A stretch of DNA of 64,000 bases from Sorangium cellulosum So ce56 (GCF_000067165.1 NC_010162.1:9617001-9681000); one strand, 5' to 3'. Shown: positions 50,303-59,356, numbered from the stretch's first letter. Made by a program: numbers and translations. The notes: generated by a model from the sequence alone, not told the origin.

Positions 50303-51208
50303 GTGCGCAAGGCGAGCGAGCACGGTGACAGCGTGGGCGGCGCTCGATCCGTCCGTACGGGCTCCGGGGGTACGCGGCGACGCACGAAAGCGACGGCGCA
50401 ATCCGTTGCGGGCAGCGGGAGTAACGCTCGCCCCGACGCTCCACGAGAGAAACGGCCGAGCAATCCGCCGCGACGGCGCGCGCCCGCGGCGGCGCTGACC
50501 GCGGAGGAGATGTTGCGGCGCGCGCTGGGCGCGGCGACCCCGCGATCGCGCGCGCTCTGGGCGCGGCGGGGCCTGTCGCTCCGGGGGCCGCTCGACAGGA
50601 CGACGCAGGCCATGCTGCTGCGGCAGCTCTACCTCGCGTATTTCGAGACACGCCGCTTCGAGCGGGCAGCCGAGGTGGCGGAGCAGATCCTGGCGCTCGG
50701 CGTGCTGAGTGACGTCGCCCACCAGGACGCGGCGCGCGCGAAGCAGGCCCTCGGGGACATCGAGGGGGCCGTCGGGCACCTCCGGCTGGCGGCGCGCACG
50801 GGGCCGGCGAGCCGGAGGGCGTTCCACTGGTGGACGCTGGGCAGCGTGTATCACCTGGCGCGCCGGTACGACGAGGCGATCGGCGCGCTCACACGCGCGG
50901 CGCGCTGGGGCACGCGGGACAAGCCGCTCTACCAGGGGCACCTCGCCGTCGTGCAGTGCGAGAGCGGCAAGGCGGTGGAGGGGCTCGGCGCGCTGATCGA
51001 TCGGCTCTCGGAGGTGCCGGCGGGCCAAGGTTACGGCCGGTTCGTGCTCGGGCAGATGGCCTACTTCGACCAGCGCTGGGACGAGGCCAAGAAATACCTG
51101 GAAGCCTTCGTCCAGCGGAGCACATCGGGGAGGGCCGCGGTCGCGATCGCGCTCGGCGCGGAGATCGAGGCGGCGCGCCGGACGCTCGCGTCCCTCGCGG
51201 AACGCTGA
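50303..51208 (+). CDS. TPR-repeat protein
   Basis: A 301-residue soluble protein. After a basic, disordered N terminus of about 65 residues come TPR-like helical pairs ('LYLAYFETRRFERAAEVAE', 'GDIEGAVGHLRLAAR', 'LGSVYHLARRYDEAIGALT', 'LGQMAYFDQRWDEAKKYLE'). No signal or catalytic motif is present, so it is probably a scaffold or adaptor. The GTG at 50303 has AGGA nine bases upstream; the frame upstream is spurious. A C-terminal Ala-rich helix ends it. The dsbD-like gene follows after 64 bases. Confidence 0.68.
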   Translation: MRKASEHGDSVGGARSVRTGSGGTRRRTKATAQSVAGSGSNARPDAPREKRPSNPPRRRAPAAALTAEEMLRRALGAATPRSRALWARRGLSLRGPLDRTTQAMLLRQLYLAYFETRRFERAAEVAEQILALGVLSDVAHQDAARAKQALGDIEGAVGHLRLAARTGPASRRAFHWWTLGSVYHLARRYDEAIGALTRAARWGTRDKPLYQGHLAVVQCESGKAVEGLGALIDRLSEVPAGQGYGRFVLGQMAYFDQRWDEAKKYLEAFVQRSTSGRAAVAIALGAEIEAARRTLASLAER

Positions 51209-51257
51209 TGCCGGCCTGAACGGACGGCGGCCCGCCGCACGACCCCGATCGCTTTGC

Positions 51258-51263
51258 TATAGA
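51258..51263 (+). promoter_or_regulatory. -10-like box just before dsbD-like start
   Basis: TATAGA lies ten bases before the ATG at 51273, with no ribosome binding site between, so the mRNA could be leaderless. No good -35 box is visible. Confidence 0.35.
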
Positions 51264-51272
51264 ACCCTGGTG

Positions 51273-52679
51273 ATGACCGCTTCGACTCGTTTCAAGGCAA
51301 GCGCCGGCGCCGCGCCGGCGGGTGTCCGACGCGGCGCGCTCGGACGCGCGCTCCCGGCGCTGGCCGCGCTCTCCGCGCTCGCGTCCCCGGCGATCGCGCT
51401 GGCCGGCGATGAGCGCGATCTCTTCACCCGCGGTCTGGAGGCTGGCCCGCTCTTCGCCGCGCTCGCCGCGCTCGCGGGCGGGCTGCTCACGTGCCTCACC
51501 CCCTGCGTGTACCCGATGATCGCCATCACGGTGAGCATCTTCGGGGCGCGGGAGGCGAAGTCCCGGCGCGAGGCGATGCTGCTCTCGACGAGCTTCGTGC
51601 TCGGGATCGTCGTGCTCTTCACGACGATGCTCGTGGCCGCGGCGCTCACGGGCAGCCTGTTCGGCGGCGTGCTCTCGAACAGGTGGGTCATCGTCGGCAT
51701 CGCGGCGGTGTTCATCGCGCTCTCGCTGTCGATGTTCGGCGCGTTCGAGATGACGCTGCCGGACACCCTGATGCAGCGGCTCTCGCAGGTCGGGGGCATC
51801 GGCTACGGCGGCGCCTTCCTGCTCGGCCTCGTGAGCGGCCTCGTCGCCGCGCCGTGCACCGGGCCCGTCCTCACGGGCATCATCCTCTGGATCGGGAAGA
51901 CCCAGAATGTCGGCCTCGGCGCGCTGGTCGGCGCCACCTTCTCCCTCGGGCTCGGCCTGCCGTTCTGGCTCGTCGGCGCGTTCGCGTTCGCGCTGCCGAA
52001 GGGCGGCAAATGGATGCTGGGGGTGAAGTCGTTCTTCGGGATCGTGATGATGGTCGTCGCGCTCTATTTCCTGAAGACGACCTTCCCGGCGCTGTCGTCG
52101 CTCGCGCAGCCCACGCCGCAGTTCATGGCCATCATGGCGGGCCTCGTCGCGGTCGGCCTCGCGCTCGGCGCGGTGCACCTCTCCTGGGACGACGGCGGCG
52201 CCGGCGTGAAGGCCCGCAAGGGGGTCGGGATCGCGCTCACGGTGGCCAGCAGCTTCCTGCTCGTCGCGAGCCTGGATCTGCCGAAGCTCGCCTCGCCCGT
52301 CCCGTCGGCGGTTGCCGGCGAGGCCGTGTCGCCGCAGCTCACGTGGCTGCACGAGGAGCCGGTGGCCGTCTCCAAGGCGAAGGCGGAAGGGCGCCCGCTG
52401 CTCGTGGACTTCACCGCGGAGTGGTGCGGCGCCTGCAAGCAGCTCGCGAAGGAGACCTTCTCGGATCCCCGCGTCATGGCCAAGGCGGCGCACTTCGTCG
52501 CGGTGAAGGTCGACGCGACGGACGACGAGGATCCGCAGATCGACGCGGTGAAGGGCAAGTACAAGGTCGTCGGCCTGCCCACGGTGGTGCTGTACGACTC
52601 CACCGGCGCCGAGCGGAAGCGCTTCAACGACTTCGTCGGCCCGGACGTGTTCCTGGCCGCGCTCGAAGGCATCCAGTAG
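51273..52679 (+). CDS. dsbD: DsbD-like thiol:disulfide interchange protein, short form
   Basis: A 468-residue membrane protein that would carry electrons from cytoplasmic thioredoxin to periplasmic proteins. Eight hydrophobic segments form the DsbD/CcdA beta domain. Its Cys pair is 'LTCLTPCVYPM' and 'LVAAPCTGPVL'. The C-terminal domain is thioredoxin-like, with 'FTAEWCGACKQL' as the active site and 'VVGLPTVVLYD' with its cis-Pro. The usual N-terminal DsbD alpha domain is absent: a signal-like stretch leads straight into the membrane region. A fusion of CcdA and thioredoxin of this kind is known as DsbD without the alpha domain. Likely targets are the c-type cytochromes and Cys-rich lipoproteins coded nearby, which is inference. 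Confidence 0.9.
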   Translation: MTASTRFKASAGAAPAGVRRGALGRALPALAALSALASPAIALAGDERDLFTRGLEAGPLFAALAALAGGLLTCLTPCVYPMIAITVSIFGAREAKSRREAMLLSTSFVLGIVVLFTTMLVAAALTGSLFGGVLSNRWVIVGIAAVFIALSLSMFGAFEMTLPDTLMQRLSQVGGIGYGGAFLLGLVSGLVAAPCTGPVLTGIILWIGKTQNVGLGALVGATFSLGLGLPFWLVGAFAFALPKGGKWMLGVKSFFGIVMMVVALYFLKTTFPALSSLAQPTPQFMAIMAGLVAVGLALGAVHLSWDDGGAGVKARKGVGIALTVASSFLLVASLDLPKLASPVPSAVAGEAVSPQLTWLHEEPVAVSKAKAEGRPLLVDFTAEWCGACKQLAKETFSDPRVMAKAAHFVAVKVDATDDEDPQIDAVKGKYKVVGLPTVVLYDSTGAERKRFNDFVGPDVFLAALEGIQ

Positions 52680-52700
52680 CGCGCCGCACACGCCGTCGGC

Positions 52701-53708
52701 ATGGCTCAGGAGGACCGAACGCCGCGAGGAGGGAGCGACGGGCGCCGCGCCCATCGCGGCCAGTCCGCCACGAACCTCCGCACCTTCCTGCTCGCCGCCC
52801 TCGCGCTCTGCGCCCTGCTCGTCGCAGGGTGCGGCGCGGCGGCGGGGCCCACCACCGGGACCGTGGTGATCGGGGTGACGAGCGAGCTCCTCGCGGGCGC
52901 CGACATCGACCTGCTGCGCGTCGTCCTGCGGGCCGGCGGAGACGTGGTCCACGAGGACGCGCTGGCGAAGAAGAACGGACAGCTGTTCTTCCCGCGGGAG
53001 TTCTTCTTCAGCGATCTCGAGGATGGCACGGCCGTGGAGATCTCCCTGGAGGCGTTCGGCGCGGATGACGCCGAGAGGCCGCTGCTCACCCGCACCGCGT
53101 CGACCCGGGTGATCGGCGGCCGCACGCTGCTGCTGCAGGTGCGCCTCGAGCGGGAGTGCGTCGTCGCGCCCGGGGCGGCCACTTGCCCGGCGCCGCAGAC
53201 CTGCGTGGCCGGCGGCTGCAGCGCCGCCGACGTGGATCCGCGGCAGCTCGATCCCTACAGCACCTCGTGGAACGCGGGCGCGGAGCCGGACCTCTGCAAG
53301 CCGGCCGCCGGGGCTGAGCCGGTCGTCATCGTCGGGGAGGGGCAGGCCGACTACTTCCCGCTCGATGACCTCGACGAGGTCCAGGTGGAGGCTGGACCTC
53401 AAGGCGGCTACCACATCTTCGTCGCCATCCGGCTCAAGAACCTGCGCCGATCCGGCTCGCTCACCGTGGTGCACGGCGTCGTGCCCGAGCTCGGCTATGC
53501 CATCGAGCCGCTCGAGGTCATCTTCACCCTGGATCCCGACGAAGGCGGCTTCTGCAAGCTCGCCGGGCTGCGGTTCCGGCTGGACGGCGAGCGGAAGATC
53601 GAGGAGCTGCTCGGGAAGGTCGTGGAGGTCGAGGTGACGGTGAGCGATCCCGACGGAGACGCCGGTACCGGCAGGCGCGCGGTGACGCTCTCGCAGACCA
53701 TCCTGTAG
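52701..53708 (+). CDS. Hypothetical lipoprotein
   Basis: A 335-residue protein. A basic N terminus of about 25 residues leads to 'FLLAALALCALLVAGC', a clear lipobox. The mature part starts with beta-rich sequence ('TGTVVIGVTSELLAGADIDL', then 'VEISLEAFG', 'LLLQVRLERECV'), which is the pattern of myxobacterial lipoproteins with a carboxypeptidase-regulatory-like beta domain. A Cys-rich patch ('CPAPQTCVAGGC') and a C-terminal domain with 'VEVEVTVSDPDGD' follow. No known family fits with confidence. It starts 21 bases after dsbD and may be co-transcribed. Confidence 0.65.
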   Translation: MAQEDRTPRGGSDGRRAHRGQSATNLRTFLLAALALCALLVAGCGAAAGPTTGTVVIGVTSELLAGADIDLLRVVLRAGGDVVHEDALAKKNGQLFFPREFFFSDLEDGTAVEISLEAFGADDAERPLLTRTASTRVIGGRTLLLQVRLERECVVAPGAATCPAPQTCVAGGCSAADVDPRQLDPYSTSWNAGAEPDLCKPAAGAEPVVIVGEGQADYFPLDDLDEVQVEAGPQGGYHIFVAIRLKNLRRSGSLTVVHGVVPELGYAIEPLEVIFTLDPDEGGFCKLAGLRFRLDGERKIEELLGKVVEVEVTVSDPDGDAGTGRRAVTLSQTIL

Positions 53709-53744
53709 CGCGCGGGCGCCCTGCGCAGGCGGAGGCGCGCGGGC

Positions 53745-54722
53745 TCACTCGCGCGCAGCGCGCCAGCGCGTCATCCAGCCGCCGGTGAGCAGGTCGAGGG
53801 ACGCCTCCGCTTCGAGCGCCGCGAGCGTCGCGGCGCGGTGCTCCTCGGGGCTCTGGCCCGGATCGGCCGCGAGCGCGACGGCGCGCTGCCACGCGAAGAG
53901 CAGCTCGAGGACGCGCGCCGTGAGCTTCGTTTGCAGCTCGGCGCGCTCGCGGCGGAGGCGCTCCAGCGCGATCTCCTCGTCGGCGAAGACGATCCGGTCG
54001 AGCCGCCACGTCGCGCGCGCCTCGAGCCACAGGCTCGTGCCGCCGGACGCCGTCTTTCGCGCCGGATCGTACTCCGTGGGGGCCAGGCTCTCCGCCTCAT
54101 CGACGAGCCGAGAGACGCGGAGCCGGAGCTCCGGGAAGAGCGACGACGTCCGCGCGCGCGACGCGATCGCGTCGATGCGCGCCTCGGGATCGAGGAGGCG
54201 GGATTTCCGCAGCGCCGCCTCGACGATCGCGCGGGCCATCGCCGGCGTGACCCGGACCGGCAGCGGGAGCGGCGGCTCGACCTCGGCTGGCTGCGCGGGC
54301 GGAGGCGGCTCCGGGAGCTCGATCTCCGGCGCCGCGCGCGGCGGGCTCGGGGTCGCCGGGGCAGGCTTCAGCCGAGGCGCCGCGGGCTCGGCGACGGCGG
54401 ACGGTGGAGACGGCGCGCCAGGGCGGGCGGATAGCCGCTCGAGGGGGATGCTCGCGAGCAGCATGCCGGTGAGGGAGCGCTCGCCCCCTTCGAGCCGAGC
54501 GATCCCGAGCTCCACCGCGAGCCAGAGCGGCTGCGCGCCGCCCGGGGACGCAGCCCAGAGCTCGTGGGGCGCGGTGTCGAGGCGGTCCACGCGCGGGTCG
54601 AGCGCCGTGGGCTCGTCGTCGAGGGGGAGCTCGGCGCGCGCCTGCCGCGTGAACAGGGCGCAGGCGAGCGCGCCGAGGAGGAAGAGAGCGGAGCTCGTGA
54701 TGGATCGGTGGTTCGGGTGCAC
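53745..54722 (-). CDS. Hypothetical exported protein
   Basis: A 325-residue protein with a signal peptide ('SALFLLGALACALFTRQARA') and a Pro/Ala-rich middle (about 105-165). The C-terminal half is alpha-helical with periodic Arg/Glu/Leu ('FPELRLRVSRLVDEAESL', 'LEARATWRLDRIVFADEEIA', 'ERAELQTKLTARVLELLFAW'), a pattern like the coiled hairpins of outer-membrane efflux (TolC-like) proteins, but too short for one. I do not recognise a family. It converges with the lipoprotein gene at 52701. Confidence 0.55.
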   Translation of the reverse strand: MHPNHRSITSSALFLLGALACALFTRQARAELPLDDEPTALDPRVDRLDTAPHELWAASPGGAQPLWLAVELGIARLEGGERSLTGMLLASIPLERLSARPGAPSPPSAVAEPAAPRLKPAPATPSPPRAAPEIELPEPPPPAQPAEVEPPLPLPVRVTPAMARAIVEAALRKSRLLDPEARIDAIASRARTSSLFPELRLRVSRLVDEAESLAPTEYDPARKTASGGTSLWLEARATWRLDRIVFADEEIALERLRRERAELQTKLTARVLELLFAWQRAVALAADPGQSPEEHRAATLAALEAEASLDLLTGGWMTRWRAARE

Positions 54723-54780
54723 GCGAGGTGGGTCGACCGCCGCGCGTCCCGAGTTGCGTGCGACGGGTCAACCAGGTCGC

Positions 54781-56961
54781 TCAGCGGCCCCGGGAAGGCG
54801 GGCGCGCCCGGGTGGCGAAGCTCCGCCAGAGCTCCGATCCACCACCAAGGGCTCGGACCCGATCGGCGCCAAGTCGCGGCCCGCCGCCCGGAGCGAGGCC
54901 CCGCTCCGCGCTCGTGCGCCGGAGCGCCTCGCTGGCGTGAGGTCCCGCGCTCCCGCCGCCACCTCGGAGCAGCTCGCTCGATCCGCCGCGGGTCGCCGCG
55001 ACCGCCTGCGCGATCGCCTCCGGCGTCGGCGCCGTTCCTGACGGGAAGCGGGCTGGTCCCTCGCTCGCCGCGCCGCGGGTCGCCGCGACCGCCTGCGCGA
55101 TCGCCTCCGGCGTCGGCGCCGTACCCGAGGAGAAGCGCGCCGGCGCCTGGTCGGGCAACGCGAGCGTCGGCTCCGCGGCGAGCGTCGCGCCGCGCCCAGC
55201 CGCGACCGCCTCGAGGTCGTGAGGCGCGGCCGCTCGGGCAGCCTCGGCGGCCACGTCGCCGATCGCGGCCGGCGCAGCAGGCTCCACGGCGCTGCTCGTG
55301 ACGGCCGCCGCCGCAGCCGCCTCGACATCGGCGTCACCGCTGGCGACCGGCGCGCTCGGCGCCGGAAGAGCCGTGGTCACCGGGCCTCCGCTCGCGCCGA
55401 CCACGACGACAGGCTCACCGTGCTCTCCGCTGGCACCGGGGATCGACGGTGACGCCGTCCCCGCGGCGATCAGCGCCGGGGATGCCGCATCGCCGGCGCC
55501 GCCCTCGAGGTGCCGCTCGGCGACGTGCATCGCCGCGGTGGGGCTGCCCGGCGGGATCTCGCCCGCAAGCGCTGGCGCAGAGGCCGGTGGCTCCCCCGAG
55601 GTCTCGCCCGCGAGCGCTGGCGCAGAGGCCGGCGGCTCCTCCGAGGTCGCACCCGCGAGCGCTGGCGCAGAGGCCGGCGGCTGCTCCGAGGACGATCTCG
55701 GCGAAGCCGGCAACGCGCGTGGCACGGCGACCTCGAGGCCGACCGCGAAAGGCTCGAACACCTCGCCGGCGAGCCAGCCCGTGCACATACGGAGGTTCGC
55801 GCCGGACGGGATGTCGCGCACGAACATGTCCCCGAAGAGCGCGTCGATGGCGAGATCCCGCTGCTCGACCACGGGCCGCTCCCAGCTCGGGAGCACTGCG
55901 ACGACGCGGATCGCGAGCTGCCCTTCCGGGCGACGCGCCCGCGCTCGCGCGAGCGTCCTGGGACGCACTTCCCAGTAGAGGTAGATCGTCTCGTGATCGA
56001 CCGCGATGCCGACGATCTCGTCGACGTCATACCGCGCCGGGAGCTCCGCCCGCTCGTCGCGCAAGGCCGCCGCAAGACCCAGCACCCCCCCTGCGGCGAC
56101 GGGCGACGCCGTCGCTCCGGCGCCTGCAGGCGAAGGATCTCGCGGAGGCTGCACCGGAACACCGCCAGGCGCTCCGGCAACGGGTCCGGGCTCCCCCTGG
56201 TGCTCGCTCGCGATGGCGGCCTCGCGTGGCTCGGTCGCGCCATCGTCTCGCGCGAACGGAGCAGGAGAAGCCTCCGCGGCGGCGCTCTCCGCATCCTCCG
56301 CGCCCGCATCCTCCGCGTCCGCGTTAGCGCCCGCATCCTCGGCGGCGCTCTCCGCATCCTCCGCGTCCGCGTTAGCGCCCGCATCCTCGGCGGCGCTCTC
56401 CGCATCCTCCGCGTCCGCGTCAGCGCCCGCATCCTCGGCGGCTGCGTCCGCATCCTCCGCGTCCGCATCCTCCGCGTCCGCATCCTCCGCGTCCGCGTCC
56501 CGCGCTTCCACGACTGCCCCCTGCCCGCGTGCCGCGCTCTCGATCAGCCTCTCCCGGAGCCGCCGCGCGTCCTCGTCCTCCGGCGCTCGCGCGAGGATCT
56601 CGTCGAGCATCGCGATGGCGCGGTCCGTGTGCCCCTGGGACGCATAGATCTCGGCGAGCGTCGTGGTGGACCGCGGCGGGGGCGGCGGCGGCGTCCACTG
56701 CTCCGGCGGCGCCTCGCCGCGCAGCGCGCGCGCGGTCTCCGGCATGTGCAGGCCCCGCTCGACCACGCGCGAGAGCAGATCGCGCGCCCGCCCGAGGAAG
56801 CCGCGGAGGCGGGCCCGCTCCGGCTCGCTCTGCGCGGTGCGCGCCACGATCTCGTCGATGAGCTCGACCTTCGTGAGCAGGCGCGGCCGGGGCACCCCGA
56901 GCCCCTCGGCGCGCGCTATCAGCTCCTCCCGCGTCAGCCCGTCGAGCTCCCGGCGCTCCAT
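54781..56961 (-). CDS. DUF4912-like protein with repeat-rich flanks
   Basis: A 726-residue soluble protein. Residues 1-45 look like a Rho_N/SAP-type nucleic-acid-binding domain ('LTREELIARAEGLGVPRP', 'KVELIDEIV'). A TPR-like pair (about 100-145) follows. Then come an acidic Asp/Ala/Glu repeat tract (about 155-235) and a DUF4912-like core ('DVDEIVGIAVDHETIYLYWE', then 'RTLARARAR', 'AIRVVAVLPSW' and 'DIPSGANLRMCTGWLAG'). The C-terminal third is Ala/Pro/Gly-rich with three 15-residue and two 29-residue tandem units. DUF4912 has no known function; the fold is probably beta-rich. The ATG at 56961 fits. Confidence 0.7.
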   Translation of the reverse strand: MERRELDGLTREELIARAEGLGVPRPRLLTKVELIDEIVARTAQSEPERARLRGFLGRARDLLSRVVERGLHMPETARALRGEAPPEQWTPPPPPPRSTTTLAEIYASQGHTDRAIAMLDEILARAPEDEDARRLRERLIESAARGQGAVVEARDADAEDADAEDADAEDADAAAEDAGADADAEDAESAAEDAGANADAEDAESAAEDAGANADAEDAGAEDAESAAAEASPAPFARDDGATEPREAAIASEHQGEPGPVAGAPGGVPVQPPRDPSPAGAGATASPVAAGGVLGLAAALRDERAELPARYDVDEIVGIAVDHETIYLYWEVRPRTLARARARRPEGQLAIRVVAVLPSWERPVVEQRDLAIDALFGDMFVRDIPSGANLRMCTGWLAGEVFEPFAVGLEVAVPRALPASPRSSSEQPPASAPALAGATSEEPPASAPALAGETSGEPPASAPALAGEIPPGSPTAAMHVAERHLEGGAGDAASPALIAAGTASPSIPGASGEHGEPVVVVGASGGPVTTALPAPSAPVASGDADVEAAAAAAVTSSAVEPAAPAAIGDVAAEAARAAAPHDLEAVAAGRGATLAAEPTLALPDQAPARFSSGTAPTPEAIAQAVAATRGAASEGPARFPSGTAPTPEAIAQAVAATRGGSSELLRGGGGSAGPHASEALRRTSAERGLAPGGGPRLGADRVRALGGGSELWRSFATRARPPSRGR
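54983..55150. repeat. Two tandem units of 87 bp in DUF4912-like gene
   Basis: Two near-identical 87-bp units code a 29-residue segment containing 'SGTAPTPEAIAQAVAATRG' twice near the C terminus of the protein. Confidence 0.75.
55556..55690. repeat. Three 45-bp tandem units in DUF4912-like gene
   Basis: Three 45-bp units (period seen at 55568, 55613 and 55658) code the 15-residue block with core 'PPASAPALAG'. Confidence 0.85.
56275..56515. repeat. Acidic Asp/Ala/Glu repeat tract
   Basis: Short overlapping units, such as GCATCCTCCGCGTCCGC, repeat through about 240 bases and code a strongly acidic DAEDA-type tract on the minus strand. Confidence 0.85.
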
Positions 56962-57010
56962 CGCCGCCGACGCTACCACATCCGACGCTCGCTCACCCTC
57001 GCCGGACCGC

Positions 57011-58012
57011 TCAGCGAAACGCCCCCTCCGCCGCCGGATCCGCGCTGATCGACGCGAGCCGCGCGCGCGCCGCCTCGGCGTCTCGCGCGATCTGCGCCTT
57101 GAGCTCCGGCAACCCGGAGAACCGCCGCTCCTCGCGCAGCCGGGCGATCAGGTGCACGCGCAGCGCCGCGCCGTAGAGATCCTCGTCGACGTCGAAGAGG
57201 TGCACCTCGAGGTTCGGGCGCGCCTGCCGCGACGCCTCGACCGTCGGGCGGACGCCGAGGTTGGCCACGCCGCGCGCGAGCGCGATCGCGCGGCCCGACG
57301 AGGTCACCCGATCGACGAGCGTCGCGTACACGCCGAACGGCGGGAGCGCCTCGTCGATCTCGTCGATGTTGCAGGTGGGGAAGCCGATCGTCCTGCCCCG
57401 CCTCGCCCCCTGCGCGACGACGCCGGACAGCATGTGCGGGCGCGACAGCATCCGCTCGGCCGACTCGAGATCCCCGCGCGCGAGGGCCGCTCGGACGCGG
57501 GTGCTCGACCACGCCCCCTCGGCGTCGCCGACGAGCGGGTGCGATCGCGTCTCGAAGCCGAGATCCTCGCCGAGGCGCCCGAGCGTCGTGAAGTCGCCGG
57601 CGCGCCCGCGGCCGAACCGGAAGTTCGCGCCGACCAGGACGACGCGCGCCGCGAGCCGATCGAGCAGCACGCGCCGCACGAACTCCTCCGGCGTCTGGGC
57701 CGCGAACGCGCGGTCGAACGTCACCGCGTCGACCCGGATCGCCGGCTGCACGCGCTGGATGAGCTCGATCTTGCGCGGCAGCGCCGTCAGCGTCGCCGGC
57801 GGGGTCCGGCCGAGGACGCTCGCGGGGTGCGGGGCGAACGTGAGCGCCACCGGCTCGAGCCCCCGCCGCTCCGCATCCAGCGCCGCGTCGGCGAGCAGCG
57901 CCTGGTGCCCCAGATGAACGCCGTCGAAATTGCCGATGATCACCAGGCTGCCCCGCGGCCCGGCCGCGGCGCGCCCGCCCTGCCCGGAAGCGGCGGCAGC
58001 GAAAGACTCCAC
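57011..58012 (-). CDS. ribF: Riboflavin kinase / FAD synthetase
   Basis: A 333-residue bifunctional enzyme that makes FMN from riboflavin and then FAD. The N-terminal FAD synthetase half has the nucleotidyltransferase motif 'IGNFDGVHLGHQALL' and 'STRVRAAL' (the ISSTxxR-like segment). The C-terminal riboflavin kinase half has 'RGRTIGFPTCNI' and 'VANLGVRPT', followed by 'LEVHLFDVDEDLYG'. Length is normal. It starts with GTG at 58012 and diverges from prs. Confidence 0.94.
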   Translation of the reverse strand: MESFAAAASGQGGRAAAGPRGSLVIIGNFDGVHLGHQALLADAALDAERRGLEPVALTFAPHPASVLGRTPPATLTALPRKIELIQRVQPAIRVDAVTFDRAFAAQTPEEFVRRVLLDRLAARVVLVGANFRFGRGRAGDFTTLGRLGEDLGFETRSHPLVGDAEGAWSSTRVRAALARGDLESAERMLSRPHMLSGVVAQGARRGRTIGFPTCNIDEIDEALPPFGVYATLVDRVTSSGRAIALARGVANLGVRPTVEASRQARPNLEVHLFDVDEDLYGAALRVHLIARLREERRFSGLPELKAQIARDAEAARARLASISADPAAEGAFR

Positions 58013-58106
58013 AGCCGCTACCTAACCCGAAGCAGCGCCGAACGAAATGCGGGTGGACGCAGGCGAGAACGCAGGTGAGAGCAGCGCCGCCCGTCACGAT
58101 ACGCAC

Positions 58107-58166
58107 GTACAGCCAAGCGATCGCTGTACAGAGTCGCTTGACGTGCCCATGTCCGACTGATAGAGC
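58107..58166 (+). promoter_or_regulatory. prs promoter with inverted repeat
   Basis: TTGACG at 58138-58143 and TAGAGC at 58161-58166, with a 17-base spacer, fit a sigma-70 promoter for prs. Just upstream is the inverted repeat GTACAGC-N9-GCTGTAC (58107-58129), placed like an operator or activator site. Confidence 0.6.
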
Positions 58167-58197
58167 CGCGCTCCCCGAAATGGGCTGGAGGCGCGCC

Positions 58198-59142
58198 GTG
58201 TTCAAGAGAGTCAGTATCTTCTCCGGCAACGCCAATTTCCCCCTTACCCAGGAAATCTGTCAGGTCCTGGAGCAACCGATGGGGAAGTCGCGCGTGTCGC
58301 GCTTCTCGGACGGCGAGACGTTCTGCGTCATCCAGGAGAACGTCCGAGGCGTCGACACCTACGTCGTGCAGCCCACCTGCTCGCCGGTCAACGACAGCGT
58401 GATGGAGCTCCTGATCATGGTCGACGCGCTCCGCCGCGCCTCGGCCGGCTCCATCACGGCGGTCATCCCCTACTACGGCTATGCCAGGCAGGACCGGAAG
58501 GTCGCGCCGCGGACGCCGATCACCTCGAAGCTCGTCGCCGACCTCATCGTCGCCGCCGGGGTGAACCGGATCGTCGCGCTCGACCTGCACGCCGGGCAGA
58601 TCCAGGGGTTCTTCAACATCCCGTTCGACCACCTGTTCGCGATGCCGGCGCTGCTGGAGCACCACCTCCGCGAGCATTACGGCAAGGACGTGGTCATCGT
58701 CTCCCCGGACGCGGGCGGCGTGGAGCGGGCCCGCGCCTACTCGAAGCGCCTCCAGGGCACGCTCGCGATCATCGACAAGCGCCGCGAGCGGGCGAACGAG
58801 AGCGAGGTCATGAACATCATCGGCGAGGTGGCCGGCAAGGACTGCCTCATCCTCGACGACCTCATCGACACCGCCGGCACCCTGGTGAACGCGGCCAACG
58901 CCCTGATGAAGCAGGGCGCCAGGAGCGTCGCCGCCTGCGCCACGCACCCGGTCCTGTCCGGGCCGGCGGTCGAGCGCATCAAGGACTCGCCCCTCACCGA
59001 GGTCGTGGTGACGAACTCGATCCCGCTCTCGGACGAGGCGAGGGCATCCGGTAAATTCAAGGTCGTCTCGGTGGCGCGGCTGCTCGCCGAGGCGATCCGC
59101 CGCATCCATCACTCGGACTCGGTGAGCTCGCTCTTCGTCTGA
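58198..59142 (+). CDS. prs: Ribose-phosphate pyrophosphokinase
   Basis: A 314-residue PRPP synthetase, making phosphoribosyl pyrophosphate from ribose 5-phosphate and ATP for nucleotide, His and Trp synthesis. 'SGNANFPLTQEIC' starts the protein, followed by 'RFSDGET', the flexible loop 'YYGYARQDRK', 'DLHAGQIQGFF', the metal-binding 'VSPDAGGVERA' and the PRPP-binding loop 'LILDDLIDTAGT'. With GTG at 58198, preceded by GGAGG, the length is exactly typical; an ATG at 58180 would add six residues. It is the first gene of a conserved series with rplY and pth. Confidence 0.97.
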   Translation: MFKRVSIFSGNANFPLTQEICQVLEQPMGKSRVSRFSDGETFCVIQENVRGVDTYVVQPTCSPVNDSVMELLIMVDALRRASAGSITAVIPYYGYARQDRKVAPRTPITSKLVADLIVAAGVNRIVALDLHAGQIQGFFNIPFDHLFAMPALLEHHLREHYGKDVVIVSPDAGGVERARAYSKRLQGTLAIIDKRRERANESEVMNIIGEVAGKDCLILDDLIDTAGTLVNAANALMKQGARSVAACATHPVLSGPAVERIKDSPLTEVVVTNSIPLSDEARASGKFKVVSVARLLAEAIRRIHHSDSVSSLFV

Positions 59143-59260
59143 CCGGCCGCGCGCGTTCGGCGGCGGGACGCCTCGGCGACGCAGGTCGCCTGCGCCCCCT
59201 CGCCAGGACACACCAAAGAACTCACAAAAGACACAAAACGCGCCCTCCGGCGACGAAGGC

Positions 59261-59290
59261 TCGACTTCCTCTTCTCCGTTCTGCTATAGC
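59261..59290 (+). promoter_or_regulatory. Promoter-like pair before rplY
   Basis: TCGACT at 59261-59266 and TATAGC at 59285-59290 are 18 bases apart, about 70 bases before the rplY start. An A-rich stretch with ACAAA units (59214-59239) lies just upstream and could act as an UP-like element. Confidence 0.45.
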
Positions 59291-59356
59291 GCCGCACCCT
59301 ACGCCGGGGTGGAACCGCGCACCGCGGACCCCCGGATCACTTCTGGAGCCGTCGTC

